A stretch of DNA of 64,000 nucleotides from Ehretia macrophylla (lineage: Eukaryota; Streptophyta; Magnoliopsida; Boraginales; Ehretiaceae). The stretch's first letter is position 1. Each line of letters opens with the position of its first letter. The stretch lies in assembly GCA_037974665.1 (NCBI GenBank), contig CM075765.1, positions 9,407,501-9,471,500 on the forward strand. Reading direction: 5' to 3'. Shown here piece after piece: positions 12,212-23,300 of the stretch. The notes below the pieces were generated by a model that worked only from the letters and a program-made list of their open reading frames with translations, did not search any database and was not told the origin of the DNA. The position numbers and the translations under genes were made by a program.

Positions 12212-15200
12212 CGTCATCGTCATCATCATCATCATCATCACTATCATCATCGTTATCATCATCATCATCATCATGTTCATCTTTTTCATCATCTACATAT
12301 GCTACTATATCTCTATGTCCCACAATAAGATCTTCTCTTATTATTTCAGTGTCTACAACTGAATAATTAATATGTGAATTAGAATCCAAATCATTCAGTT
12401 CCACTGTGGGAACATTCATGTGATCTGATTGAAAACTTATGTTATCATCCATATTTATATCCTGCTTGTCCATGTCATAGAAATGTCTTGGCCGGATTTT
12501 AACGATGGCCACCCAATCAACTCATTCTTTCTTGGCCTCTGGATATACAGAATAGTACACTTGTTGGGATTGATCTGCGAAGACAAATGGTTCATACTTG
12601 GGATATCTTCTTTTCATGTTCACCTCAATCAAACCGGTCCTATGATTGGACTTCACATCTCTATCATTTGTGGTATCATACCAATCACACATAAAATGAA
12701 CAACTCTTGTATGTTGCATCGTTGGATTAGGATATTCAAGTTCAATAATATCCTTTAAAACACCATAATACCCAATTTCCCCAGCTATACCATCACCGGT
12801 ACCTCTTTCGAACACTCTACTATTGTTCATAGACTTTGAAGACCCATATTCGAACGTAGAGAACCTATATCTGTTTATCATGTATATACACCATCTGCGG
12901 GCCTTTCTATGTGGCCATTTGGAGAGACATTTTACACGCTCGTCTACATCGTACCTATCTCTTAACTGCAATACGACTACACTTGGTTAATACTCATATG
13001 GCCAGTACCCTTAATGAATAGGCAAAAATTGCGAAACGTGTATTGACTTGGCCATATAACCATCTCGAGAAAGATCTCTCAAATAGCAACTGTCTATCTC
13101 TTTGGTTCATAGGGCCGTTATGTTGTTCCAAGTATTCCTCAAACAATCTGCACAAATTTTTAAAGCTTCTCATTAAAATTTTTATGTGTGATAATCCCAA
13201 CGGAGTAAATTGCATACTAAATCGTTGTAAACATACCTGATATATGGCTGCACCTCTGGGCAATTCATGAGTACATACAAGTGCGCCAACTAGAAATCTT
13301 CCAGTAGGGAGACCTCTGCATCCGTCCCAATTGTTCAACCCGGACAAGTAAATATAGATAAGCAACCCTCAGGATAGTCCACCTCATTATACTGGTTGTT
13401 TCGACCTAACCTTCTGCTTTTAGTTGACACGTGTTGTTCAAAATAATATGAACAGAAAGTTGAAGTATCTAAGACGTGATAAGCTTCACAAATAGATCTT
13501 TCCACACGTGCTTTATTCTTAACTATCCTCTTTAGACCTTACAAAAACCTTTCGAAATGATACATCCACCGATATTGAACAGGTCCACAGCATATCACTT
13601 CATAAACCAAACGGACAGGTAAATGCTCCATTGAGTCAAAAAATACAGGAGGCAACATCTTCTCCAGTTTGCACAACATCATGACTATATTATATTGCAT
13701 CCTTTCCAATTCGGTTCTTTGCAGAGTTGAACAACATAGATTGCTAAAAAATAAGCTTAGCTTAGCAAATCTTTGAAGCCTGTTTCGGCATGAGCTTGCA
13801 TAATGCAATGGGAAGCAGTCTCTCCATAAAGATATGACAATCGTGGCTCTTAATGTGTGACATTTTCAAATCTTTCATGTCGACACAATTTGATAAATTA
13901 GAAGCGTAACCATCGGGAAATTTTATGCCTTCAACCCATTGTAGGAACACTTTTCTTTTCTCTCTAGGGAGTGTGTATACACTGATCTTGTTTGTATTGT
14001 CATCGCACAATTCTGGACGATTGCGAAAAGTGGACATGTCTTTCCGAGCTTGAAGGTTGTCTTTAGTCTTACCCTTACAACTATAATAGTATCAAGGTGC
14101 GTCTTCCAGTATGGCAAATCCCAAAAAAATACTTTTTTTTCGTCCAATTATGATCTACACCAAATCCATGTAGCTTCTTGCAATATCTCTCTTGGATTGT
14201 CGGGAAAATTTTTACCCGTTCCCAAATTTGTTGCCCAAATAATTGTGGTGGAGGTGTAGATATCTCCTGCCTATCCTTGATAAAAATTTTCCTGTCACAT
14301 CTTAATGAGCTATTATGTGGTAAGAATTGACGATGACAATCAAATAATGAAGGCTTCTTCCCCGCTGGTAAGCGAAAAGCTCTTGTCTTTTCCATGCAAA
14401 TAGGACACGATTACCTCCTATGTGTGCTCCAACCCAACAACATACCATAAGCCGGGAAGTCATTTATTTTCCACATCAAGACTGGCCTCAAACAAAAATT
14501 AATCTTCATAGAAATATCATAACATAATGTCCATTCTGACCATAGAGTTATCAATTTATCGATCATGAGCTCTAAGTAGACATCAATATTCTTACCGGGA
14601 TGCTTCGGACCAGGAATGAGTAGTGTCAAAAATATTACAGGATCTTTATGCACATCCACGGTGGAAGATTGTATAGGGTAATTATCACGGGCCAACAAGA
14701 ATAAGGTTGCGCATTTGAACTGTATGGGTTAAAACCATCTGAACAAACGCCTAGCCGAACATTTCTTGGTTCTGCAGCGAAATCTGGATACACGCAGTCG
14801 AAATATTTCCAAGCTTCGGCATCTGATAGATGACAAAATTTTCCATCCTTGACCTTGTGATTTTTGTACCACGTCATGTGTTTCGCTGTAGCATTTGACA
14901 TGTACAATCTTTTTAACCTTAGTGTCAGAGGGAAATATCTTAACTGTTTGTGGAAAATAGGCTTACCCCATTTTCTACCACCAGATATATCCTTGAAACA
15001 TGCGTGGGTACACCGCGAATAATTTTTCATGAGACTCCGATCCTTGTAAAATAAGGTGCATCCATTTACGCAAACATCAATCTTCTTATATCCCAACCCT
15101 AATGGCTTGATTAGTTGCTTAAATCTATAAAGGTTTTCAGGCAAGTATGATTCCCGGGCAACACTTCCATCAATTCTTCAATGAACTTGTTAAATAGGGA

Positions 15201-15735
15201 GTTGCTCATATTATGCTCGGACTTCATATTCATGTATCGAGCCACGGCTGACAATTGAGTAAGTTTCGCACAACCATCAGATAATGGCCTATCATCGGCA
15301 TTCAACAACTCAAAAAATTCATGTGCTTCCATGTTAGATTCTTCATTAACCTCAACATTGTGATCGTTGGTGAACTGTGGACCGGCAGCGTCAAAAACCA
15401 ATGTTCTGTAAATATTCATTTCACCATCATGTTGCTCTTGATTATATGTCCAAGTTTGTGCACTTGGAACATAATTGTTATACACATGTTTGCCTTGTGC
15501 AATCCATTAATAGTAAAAAGGCATAAAACCCTTTTGATATAGATGATCTATCATAGTTCTTGTTGTTTGGAATTTTAAGTTCCGGCATCTTACACATGGA
15601 CATCTTATCTTGTTGCCATCCATATAATAATATTGGTTGCTTGCAAAGGATACAAAATCCGAAACACCTTGGATAAAGGTCTCATTAAGATTACCGTCAA
15701 TCTATTTCTGATACATCCATTCACAATTTGACTCT
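12108..15735 (-). pseudogene. CACTA main transposase (TNP2-like), broken
   Basis: Reading right to left: a Transpos_assoc domain (GNKIRCPCVRCRN, about 15560-15735); then the Transposase_21/TNP2 core with KIDVCVNGCTLFYKD, YFPLTLRLKRLYMS, EPRNVRLGVCSDGFNPY, WPVIITLYNLPPWMCIK (14635-15144), then LLIPGPKHPGKNIDVYL, NDFPAYGMLLGWSTH (14411-14698) and SLFDCHRQFLP (14081-14395). C-terminal domains follow: KSHDCHIFMERLLPIAL, HLPVRLVYEVICCGPVQYRW (13539-14037), and DUF4216 with GLIEVNMKRRYPKYEPFVFA (12522-12971). Several frameshifts and stops are visible: TAG and TAA in the N-terminal domain, and a TGA at 12522-12524 in place of an expected Trp codon. The C-terminus is a run of aspartates. It would catalyse cut-and-paste at the CACTA ends if intact. 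Confidence 0.88.
12130..12290. repeat. ATC/GAT trinucleotide microsatellite, coding poly-Asp/Glu in the transposase tail
   Basis: A nearly pure (ATC)n-type tract with CTC interruptions reads (GAT/GAC/GAG)n in the transposase frame, giving a run of about 50 acidic residues. The reading in other frames as poly-Ser, poly-Ile or poly-Met is an artefact. Confidence 0.9.
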
Positions 15736-16169
15736 ATGAAATGATGCACTGAGCAATTTGATAAATGTTATTGCATTTTAAAAATTACGTAATAGATTAT
15801 TAGGCAAAAGAGCTATATAATTCTATGAGTGAGAATTATCATGCATGAGTTTCACAACATGACAAAGATACATAACAAAACAATACAAGAACATATTATT
15901 CAATGCAGAAAATGATATCTGTAAAAAATTGTGAAACTTAAAATATACATGAAATTAACTTTGAATTATATTTGACAAATACTATTCAAATTGATAGACA
16001 TACACGAACTTTTAAATCTGGATAGAACAAGTCTAAGTTGAAAATTCTGAAAAATCCTGATAAATTTTCCATATTAGCAGACTTCTCAAAAATATATACA
16101 CAGAAAATATACGAATAATATACATTGTTGAAAATATTAGATGTCACGCCACGCACAAACCACAATATA

Positions 16170-16890
16170 GAGGTAAAGTCTGGACGCGACAAACGGACAA
16201 TCTCCTCTGTACTGTGAATAATCCGATATCTGCACTCAAAAGATTTTCACAATTACAATACATTTTTAAAATTACTCAAAATGTTCGTGTACAAGGTACA
16301 ATGTTCAAGGTTACGCAAAATGGCCCAAAATACAATGTACAAGGTTACGCAACATAAATAAGTGACAACTCGACAAATATGAAGTTAGAATAATTCAATA
16401 AAATATTTTAATAATTGATCCAGGCTCGGACGTGACATTGAAATTTTTAATTTTATGGTTTACGATTATCCGAATTTGAAATCAACAACCACAAATTGTT
16501 AAGGTAAAAAAAAAATCTGAAATTAAAAAAAAATATCACCTCAATCTATAAAGTCCGGACACAACAAACGAACAGAATCTCCTCTATACCATAAATAATT
16601 TGATAACCTGCACTCAAAAGATTTCCACAACAACAATACATTATAAAAATTACTCAAACACATTCACATAAATCAATTTATAGCATAATAAACTACGCAA
16701 AATAGCCCAAAGTACAATGTACAAGGTTACGCAACATAAATATGTCACAACTCGACAAATATGAGGTTAGAATAATTCAATAAAATATTTTAATAGTTGA
16801 TCCGGGTTCGGACGGGACATTATATTTATAATTTTATGGTTTACGATTATCCTAATTTGAAATCAACAAAAAAAAGGGAAAAAAATAATC
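16170..16890. repeat. Two diverged tandem copies of a ~380-bp unit
   Basis: Copy 1 (from about 16175) and copy 2 (from about 16553) share in order: GGAC(GC/AC)RACAAACG, CTGCACTCAAAAGATTT, AATGTACAAGGTTACGCAAC, CACAACTCGACAAATATGA or its near match, TAATTCAATAAAATATTTTA, and TTTATGGTTTACGATTATCC. Spacing between matching points is about 380 bases. Confidence 0.8.
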
Positions 16891-17374
16891 TGAAATTAAA
16901 AAAAAAATATCACCTAGATATGTAAAAAAAAACAACAATTCAAAAAAAGAAATTATAACAAAAAAAAGAATAGATAATTAAAAAACAAAAAATAAATATT
17001 TTTGAAAATAAAAAAATAAAAAATCCAAAAATAAAAAAACAAATAACCTAAAGATGTTAAAATAACACAAATTTAAAAAAAAATTATAACAAAAAAAAAG
17101 TATAGATAAAAAAAAATTAAAAAATTAAAAAACAAAAAATCTGAAAATAAAAAAATCAGAAAATAAAAAAATCAGAAAACAAAATAAAAATAACATAAAT
17201 ATGTTAAAAATAACACAAAATTTTTAACAAATATAACAAAAAAAAAAGAATAGATAAATAAAAATGAAAAAAAATCAGAAAATACAAAAAAAAAAATCTA
17301 AAAATACAAAAAAAAAACCTAAATTAAATGCATTATTAATTAGCATATTCATAACAACAAAAAAATGTATAATA

Positions 17375-17640
17375 TATACATAGATGTACATACATATACA
17401 TATATATATATAAATAATCTCACAAAAATAATTAATTTGTGAGGTGGGGGAGAGGGTAATGTGTTGAGAGAGTCTATAGCTTCATAGGGAATGGTGGAGT
17501 TAGCTAGATCTATACATACATATACATACATTTACATATACATATATATGTATATATGTATATACATACATATATATGTATATATGTACATATATACATA
17601 CATATATATGTATATATGTATATATCACATATATAAATAG
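17375..17640. repeat. TA/TACA/TATG microsatellite, self-complementary
   Basis: Alternating TACATACATA and TATATATGTA blocks form long self-complementary stretches, densest at 17515-17635. They can extrude hairpins and are prone to slippage. Confidence 0.85.
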
Positions 17641-17703
17641 CAAAAAAAAAAATACATCATTACCTCAAATAAGATGGTGATGAGGGGTGGGAATGTGGAA
17701 AGA

Positions 17704-17720
17704 GGGGGGGGGGGGGGGGG
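17704..17720 (+). repeat. Poly-G tract followed by G-rich stretch
   Basis: Seventeen G residues in a row are followed by GGGGGAGGGG and several GTGGGG units to about 17760. The plus strand could form a G-quadruplex. The apparent Gly-rich ORF here is not a gene. Confidence 0.85.
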
Positions 17721-17829
17721 AGGGGGAGGGGATTGGGTGGGGGGTGGGGGGTGGGGTGAGGGCTGAGGTTTTGTGTTTTGAAAACCTGAAAAATGAAATA
17801 ACAGAGGGCTCAACTTATTTGGGCGACGG

Positions 17830-18240
17830 CCAATTAAAAGAGGCCTACAATGTGGGCCTCTTTTTGGAGAAGGGCTACGACCCATCTTCAACATAGAGAC
17901 GGGCATCAGCCCATCTCCAAAATGGCAAGGGGTGTCCGCCGGTCTCCAATACTCTTTGTGGAGACGGGTTGTTGCCCGTCTCCACATTGGAGATGGGAAA
18001 TGGCCTGTCTTCATTGGAGACGGGAAATTTCCCGTCGCCATTGGAGACGAGCATAATTTCCTGTCTCTAATTTAGACAATCACATGAATGGGTCCAATAA
18101 TTTGGTGAATACCCTCTCACTATGCCCTCACCGAGCCCTTAACTTATCATCGCCAATGTTTGAACAGTCACGTGAATTTGGCACCAATAATTTGGAGAAG
18201 ACCCCTCACCGTGCCATCGCCAAATTTTAACCACTTTCAG
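17830..18240. repeat. Inner block of GACGGG/CCCGTC motifs in the CACTA right arm
   Basis: TGGAGACGGGAAAT and CCCGTCTCCA-type units alternate in both orientations at 17870-18075, followed by CCTCACCGTGCC(C/A)TCGCC-type units to about 18225. The motif resembles the terminal subterminal repeats but lies about 1 kb inside the end. It may be an internal enhancer block or an old CACTA end. Confidence 0.65.
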
Positions 18241-18324
18241 TTCTATATAAAGAATCAACAATCCCGCTTGTTGTCTTCCATCTTTACATGAGCTTAACCT
18301 CGGTGCATCAACATCTTATAAACG

Positions 18325-18537
18325 ATGAGTAAGGAAGTTCAAAGTCAGTGCGTTACCGTTAAAAAGGAGGAACACACAAAGAAATGTGGTCCATCGAAGG
18401 CAAGCAATAGCAGAGTTGAAGGTTGATTTGATCTAAACGAACCACCAAAAGAAGATGGTTACATTTCGATGGCTCAACACCATCAAAGGTCTGTAGATCA
18501 AATGTATCGCATCCTTCTGCCGAAGTTGTTCGAGTGA
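18325..18537 (+). CDS. Small ORF with DLNEPP (EAR-like) motif in the CACTA right arm, one in-frame stop
   Basis: An open frame of 71 codons starts at ATG 18325 and ends at TGA 18535-18537, with one internal TGA at 18424-18426. Its first half is Lys/Ser-rich (VKKEEHTKKCGPSK). Straight after the internal stop it reads FDLNEPPKEDGYISM, which contains DLNEPP, matching the DLNxxP class of EAR repression motif that recruits TOPLESS-type corepressors. A TATA-like CTATATAAAG lies about 80 bases upstream. It runs opposite to the transposase genes. No family is recognised. It could be a captured host fragment, an exon whose stop is removed by splicing (GAAG|GTTGAT is a possible donor), or chance. Confidence 0.35.
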
Positions 18538-18889
18538 AAAATTATGTAAAAAACTGGTAGTTAAGGTTAATAATATGTAATATATTATATGGATATGTGT
18601 GTGTATCTTTATGATCACTTTTGTATGGTGATGACTAAAGTTAACTGTCTGTTAATGTAATCCCTAGTTATCAAATGTTATGAAATAAAACCTTGTCTAT
18701 TGTAAATTATATCATCAAATTTCTCTCATATTGTAGTTAATATCTACACAAACATAATATTTTATTACTACCTCAAATAATGTCAATACTTCAAGTTAAC
18801 AATTTTTTAGTGAACTGTTACTGCTTCAAAATTTTTTTTAACACATCGTTGTTACTCAGTGTTTGAAGGCCTTGTTCGTTAAAAAAAAT

Positions 18890-19205
18890 ATAGGAAATTG
18901 AGCCAGCACCCTTTATGGTGACAGCACGGTGACAGACTGTCACCATACTGTCATCATGTCGTCTCCATATATCGGAATCGGAGAAACTTGTCACTGAGTC
19001 GTCACCAAATTAGTGACGATCGTAGCTTGACCGTCACCGAATTGGAGACGGCTAACAAAGCCGTCACTGTTAGTGATGGCTTGGTGATGGGTGTTTTTGC
19101 TCCTCACTGTGCCGTCACTGTTCCGTCACAAAATGGCATTAACCTTTCCCTTCACTGTGCCGTCGCCACATCTGTGACGGTTTAGTGACGGTCCATCGTC
19201 GAATT
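18890..19205. repeat. Right subterminal repeat array of the CACTA element
   Basis: Repeated GGTGACGG, CCGTCACC(A/G)AA and GTGACGGTTTAGTGACGG units lie within 320 bases of the right terminus. They match the left array in sequence and are mixed in orientation. Confidence 0.85.
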
Positions 19206-19344
19206 TAATTTTTTTTGTAGTGTTATGCAAGCATACTTGATATCATAACATAGACTACGTATGCTACAAGTAAATTCACCACAATTTTAGCATGGCATGC
19301 TATCAAAACTCACTTCCTAGAGGTGAATGACATCATATTATTTG

Positions 19345-20110
19345 GCACAAAAATCACATTCCAAGACATGCCATTTTGTTCATGATTAGCATGACTTCAT
19401 TGATTACAAACTAAGAGCACATTTCTGTCATGGGGTTATAGATCAACCTTAGTCCATCTTCATCGTGGCATTGAGATGAGAGAACATTTATTCTTTGAAT
19501 GTCTTTTTATCCACTGAGTTTGGAGGAAAGGATTGAATCTTGCCAAATGTCCTATAAATTGGATAAGATGGGAGCATTTTATGATCAGAATTTTGAGAAA
19601 TTGTTAAAATGTGTTGATGCAAGCTACAGCCATGCAGTGGCGGAGCTACTATAAAATATGTGTAGCTTCCACTCAATTCATATTTTATCTCAAAATATAT
19701 GTATTTTTAAAGTATTTTTGAATTAAAAAATCAATTCACCTCTTATTAAAAAAAATTATTTATATATTAATATTTGATTATGTGATTTTATCTCCCATTA
19801 AAAATATATCCTGCCTCCACCTTTGCTGCCAAGAATCTATTATTTGGAGCCTCCATATACCACTTATGGAGAGAAATAGACACGCAAATACACCAAAACT
19901 AAATCCTCAACAAAATTAAATTTAACATCAAGCAAAGGGTGTATAGAGGAAAGAAGTACAAAAACAATAGATTAAATATATCAATTTGTCAAGTCTGGAA
20001 ATACGGACGAATGCTTCTTGTATACAGGGTCGAATGTTACCATGTAATTTTTTTTCTTTTTCTAATTGATGAAATCCTTATTTGCCTAGTAGACAAAAAT
20101 AAAAAAATTG
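19345..20110 (+). pseudogene. LINE 3' fragment (zf-RVT and tail) with a short repeat inserted
   Basis: REHLFFECLFIH then VWRKGLNLAKCPINWIRWEHFM (19475-19580) is the LINE zf-RVT end. The frame resumes after a 194-bp insertion (19635-19828) with a YHLWREIDT-like block and FNIKQRVYRGKKYKNN. It ends in T- and A-rich sequence near 20100. Most of the ORF is missing. The fragment abuts the nuclease gene promoter region. Confidence 0.7.
19635..19828. repeat. Short interspersed element, CAGTGGCGGAG family (hAT-like non-autonomous)
   Basis: It begins CAGTGGCGGAGCTAC and ends CTCCACCTTTGCTG, an imperfect inverted terminus. A related copy lies at about 60610-60798, sharing CTCAAAA(TATATG/CTTGTA)TATTTTTAA and AAAAAAAATTATTTATATAT. 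CAG-type ends suggest hAT. I could not find a clean 8-bp target duplication. Confidence 0.55.
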
Positions 20111-20361
20111 CATTTTTCCTGTTTCCTCACAAAATAACACACAAAAACAAGAGAGCAATCAAGTCACGTACCAGTCATGTGCACTAGGGCTTTCCCCATT
20201 TGCCAGGGTTTTAGCTCACTTTTTTCCTTTCCCCCAACCTAAAACCCTCCTCAAACTTCAACCGACTTTCACACTCTGCTATTATTAATCCATCAAATGA
20301 TCACACAACAATCCATCAAGAACCCAAAACTCTCTTCACCTCAAAACAAGCTACAACAACA
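20111..20361 (+). promoter_or_regulatory. Upstream region and 5' UTR of the NYN/OST-HTH gene
   Basis: This 250-base interval between the LINE tail and the ATG is CT- and A-rich (TCACTTTTTTCCTTTCCCCC). I see no convincing TATA box, as is common for housekeeping organelle-protein genes. The start site is not determined. Confidence 0.4.
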
Positions 20362-23300
20362 ATGGTGAAACCCTTTTCTCCAAGACCCATTCTCAAATTA
20401 TGCCTCTTCAACCCATCTCCATCTCCAAAACAACCGACACCAACCACCCTTTTGCGAGTCTGGCATTTCTCGACATCCCATTCGTCTCCCAACCCTCCTT
20501 CATACCCGTCTCGTCGACACGAGGAAGAAAGCCGGAATGTGAGGGTATCTGTGTGGTGGGATTTCGAGAATTGTTCGTTGCCTAATGGTGCTAGTGTGTT
20601 TAAGGTTGCACCGTCCATTACGGCTGCCGTTAGGGCTAATGGCATCAAAGGTCCCATTCAGATTACTGCTTTTGGCGACGTATTGCAGCTTTCTAGAGCC
20701 AATCAGGAGGCTCTTTCGTCTACGGGGATTAATCTTACTCACATTCCTCATGGTTGGCTACTAGTACATATGCTCATATCATTAATTATATGTTCAATTA
20801 AGATTCTTTGGGGTACATTGTAACAATATGTTCAGTATATAATGACTTTGTGCTTAAGCATTTTGGGTCGGTTGATGTGTTGGTAGAATTGTAATAGCCA
20901 GACCCGAGTCATGTTCAATTCTTTTGGTAACTGTCTCTTATGTACTTATGTCTGTTCTTATTTTGCTTGGAAAAATTGTTTCTATGGAAGTTAGTTTGAA
21001 AATTACGATTCTTTTTGGATTCATAGGAAAGTTTTTCTGCCTGTTAAAGTTTTTGGCCCGATGGGTTATATTTGATTTTCTTTTTGCGATATATTTAATA
21101 TGTTGTTATGTTGGCATTTGGGTATTGAAAGTCAGGATCATGTATCTATTTGTGTACAAAGAGTTTGTAGATGTGAATTACTCAACAATGACTGGAAATG
21201 GGGTTTGGAGTGAATGAGATGATATTCTTGTTAACATGATTTTCAGGCGACGAGGGTGATTGAAACAATCTATTTATGATGTGTTTTTGGTGTTGAACAG
21301 GTATAAGTGTTTGAAACTAGGGGCGCTTAATTAGTAGATGCATTTAGAGGTTTGGAGGCTAGATGTTGGGGGGTGGCTAGTGTAAGTAGTGCAGCTAGAA
21401 GAGCTAACTAAGACTAGGATCTGATTCTATACCAGATCTCTCTGCCCACAGCATAATGTGCTTGCTTGCGACTTCCTGTTCTGAAATTCATCAGGTTGCA
21501 TGCATTTGAGGTGAAAGGATGGGTGATCACTACAGGAGTGAACATGTCAGGCTTGACAGGGGAAAAAATTGAAAATTTTCTTAAGTCTCAGATGATCAAT
21601 TGACTGGAAGTAGATACCCATAATTTTTGCAAGGCTCAGAAGATCAATTGAATTGAAGTTGATGCCCATGTCTCTCATTATTGAACATCTCATGAGAAAC
21701 ACAATGGTTGGTGGAGGCAGTGATTTGCTGGAAGTTGAAATTAGGGGCTTAGGAAGAGGTAGTGTGATTTCATTGTCTAGTAATTAATATGTAATAGTAT
21801 AGATGGATATTATTTCAAGCATTCACTGAGAACGCCAGATTATGGATTTGATTGCTAAAATTATTGTAATCTTTTCCACTCCTGGGTGAATTGAAAGGAA
21901 TATAATGAATGGTTACAAAATTAGCTCTTCACCAATATCCCATCGATTTGCATCTATCAAAAGTTAGATTGAAAGAGTATCTGAGAGATGTACCTATGCC
22001 ATTCTGAAGTTAGACCATGCAAGAGGATTGTCTATTATCTTGCAAAACATTGCAGATCCTTAACCTTTGGGAAAGGCTGTATTGCTCTTTCTTGAGCAAT
22101 TGGTCACATCGCTAATAAAACTCTGATTTGATAAGCCATCAAGTTTGAAATAAGGCAACAATCTTTTCAAAAAAAGATGGTGGATTTGCTGCACATATTT
22201 TGATTGGAGGAAGTATCTATGAAAGTTCAACATGACATAATCACCATACTTTTATTATTGGCTATTCTTCATTTTTATTTTTTCAGTATATGCATGAGAG
22301 AGAGCTTGTGAGAGAGGACGAGGTAAGAGGAAAGGGGTTGCAGAGCCTAAAGCCCCTGCCTCAGCTGCTATATTGTATTGACCAATTGTAGGAGTTCCTT
22401 AATATTTACTTATCAACTGTTTTCATAATTCATTATTGAATGATAAAGGTCTTTGTGTTTGACCAGTTCATATTTGGTGAGTGCTCTTTTATAGTGATTC
22501 CCTATCTTTGTTTCACTTCTTCCAACTCATTTGCTGATCAAAATTCATTATGCTTTCAGGAGGAAAGAACAGTGCTGATAGGTCACTTCTTGTTGACCTT
22601 ATGTATTGGGTTTCACAAAATCCTCCTCCAGCACACCTTTTTTTGATCTCTGGTGATAGAGATTTTGCTGTTATTTTACACCGTCTAAGAATGAACAATT
22701 ACAATATCTTACTTGCTAGTCCAGAAAGTGCTTCTGGTGTTCTTTGCAGCGCTGCAAGTATAATGTGGCAATGGAATGCTTTGCTTAGAGGTGAAAACCT
22801 CACCGGAAAGCATTTCAATCAGCCTCCAGATGGTCCTTATGGTTCTTGGTATGGCCATTACAAGGCACCTCTTGAAGATCCCTTTTCAGTAAATGAGCAA
22901 CCATCTTGTCCGAGACATGAGGAGTTGTCTGAGTCTGGTCCAGATGTTAAGATTCGTCCAATTCCAAAGTCAATTGTGAAACAGATTCGCCAAATTTTAT
23001 GCTCATACCCCAAAGGAATTCCCATCACAGAACTTCGTTCAGAGTTAGCGAAGAGTAATGTGGACGTTGACAAAGACTTTTATGGGTACAAGAAGTTCTC
23101 TCGTTTTCTTTTAGCCATGCCCCAAATTTTAAAGCTTCAGTCAGCTAATGATGGCCAGTTTCTCATACATGGCATCAGACAAAAAGTTCCTGAAGAAAAT
23201 GAATCCACTGCAAGCACAGCTTCTGGGCCTCTAAGTAATGGTGGAGAACTGAATTCTGTCAGTATCCCCAAGCTAAATGATGAGAAAAGGTCTTACACAG

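Larger units (their letters stand above)
15736..17640. other. CACTA internal spacer between transposase and right end, very A-rich
   Basis: No coding sequence is recognised. The stretch contains a two-copy tandem duplication (about 16170-16890), an A-rich low-complexity stretch (about 16900-17330) and a TA/TACA microsatellite. It probably holds the 5' UTR and intron of the minus-strand transposase transcript. Confidence 0.6.
8936..19222 (-). mobile_element. CACTA (En/Spm-type) DNA transposon, 10287 bp, structurally complete
   Basis: The left end CACTACAAAAAAAATT is the exact inverted complement of the right end AATTTTTTTTGTAGTG (16-bp perfect termini). The 3-bp target duplication TTA is present at 8933-8935 and 19223-19225. 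Both ends carry arrays of short GACGG/CCGTCACC subterminal motifs in opposite orientation, as TNPA-type proteins require. Two transposase genes are on the minus strand, so transcription runs from right to left. Both genes carry stops, so the element is probably non-autonomous now, but its ends look usable in trans. Confidence 0.95.

Noticed and set aside
11997-12362. Poly-Ile, poly-Ser and poly-Met ORFs
   Set aside because: They are alternative frames of the ATC microsatellite. Only the Asp-rich frame joins the transposase.
17687-18056. Gly-rich and Arg/His-rich ORFs
   Set aside because: They are caused by the poly-G tract and GACGGG repeats, with no start context or family match.
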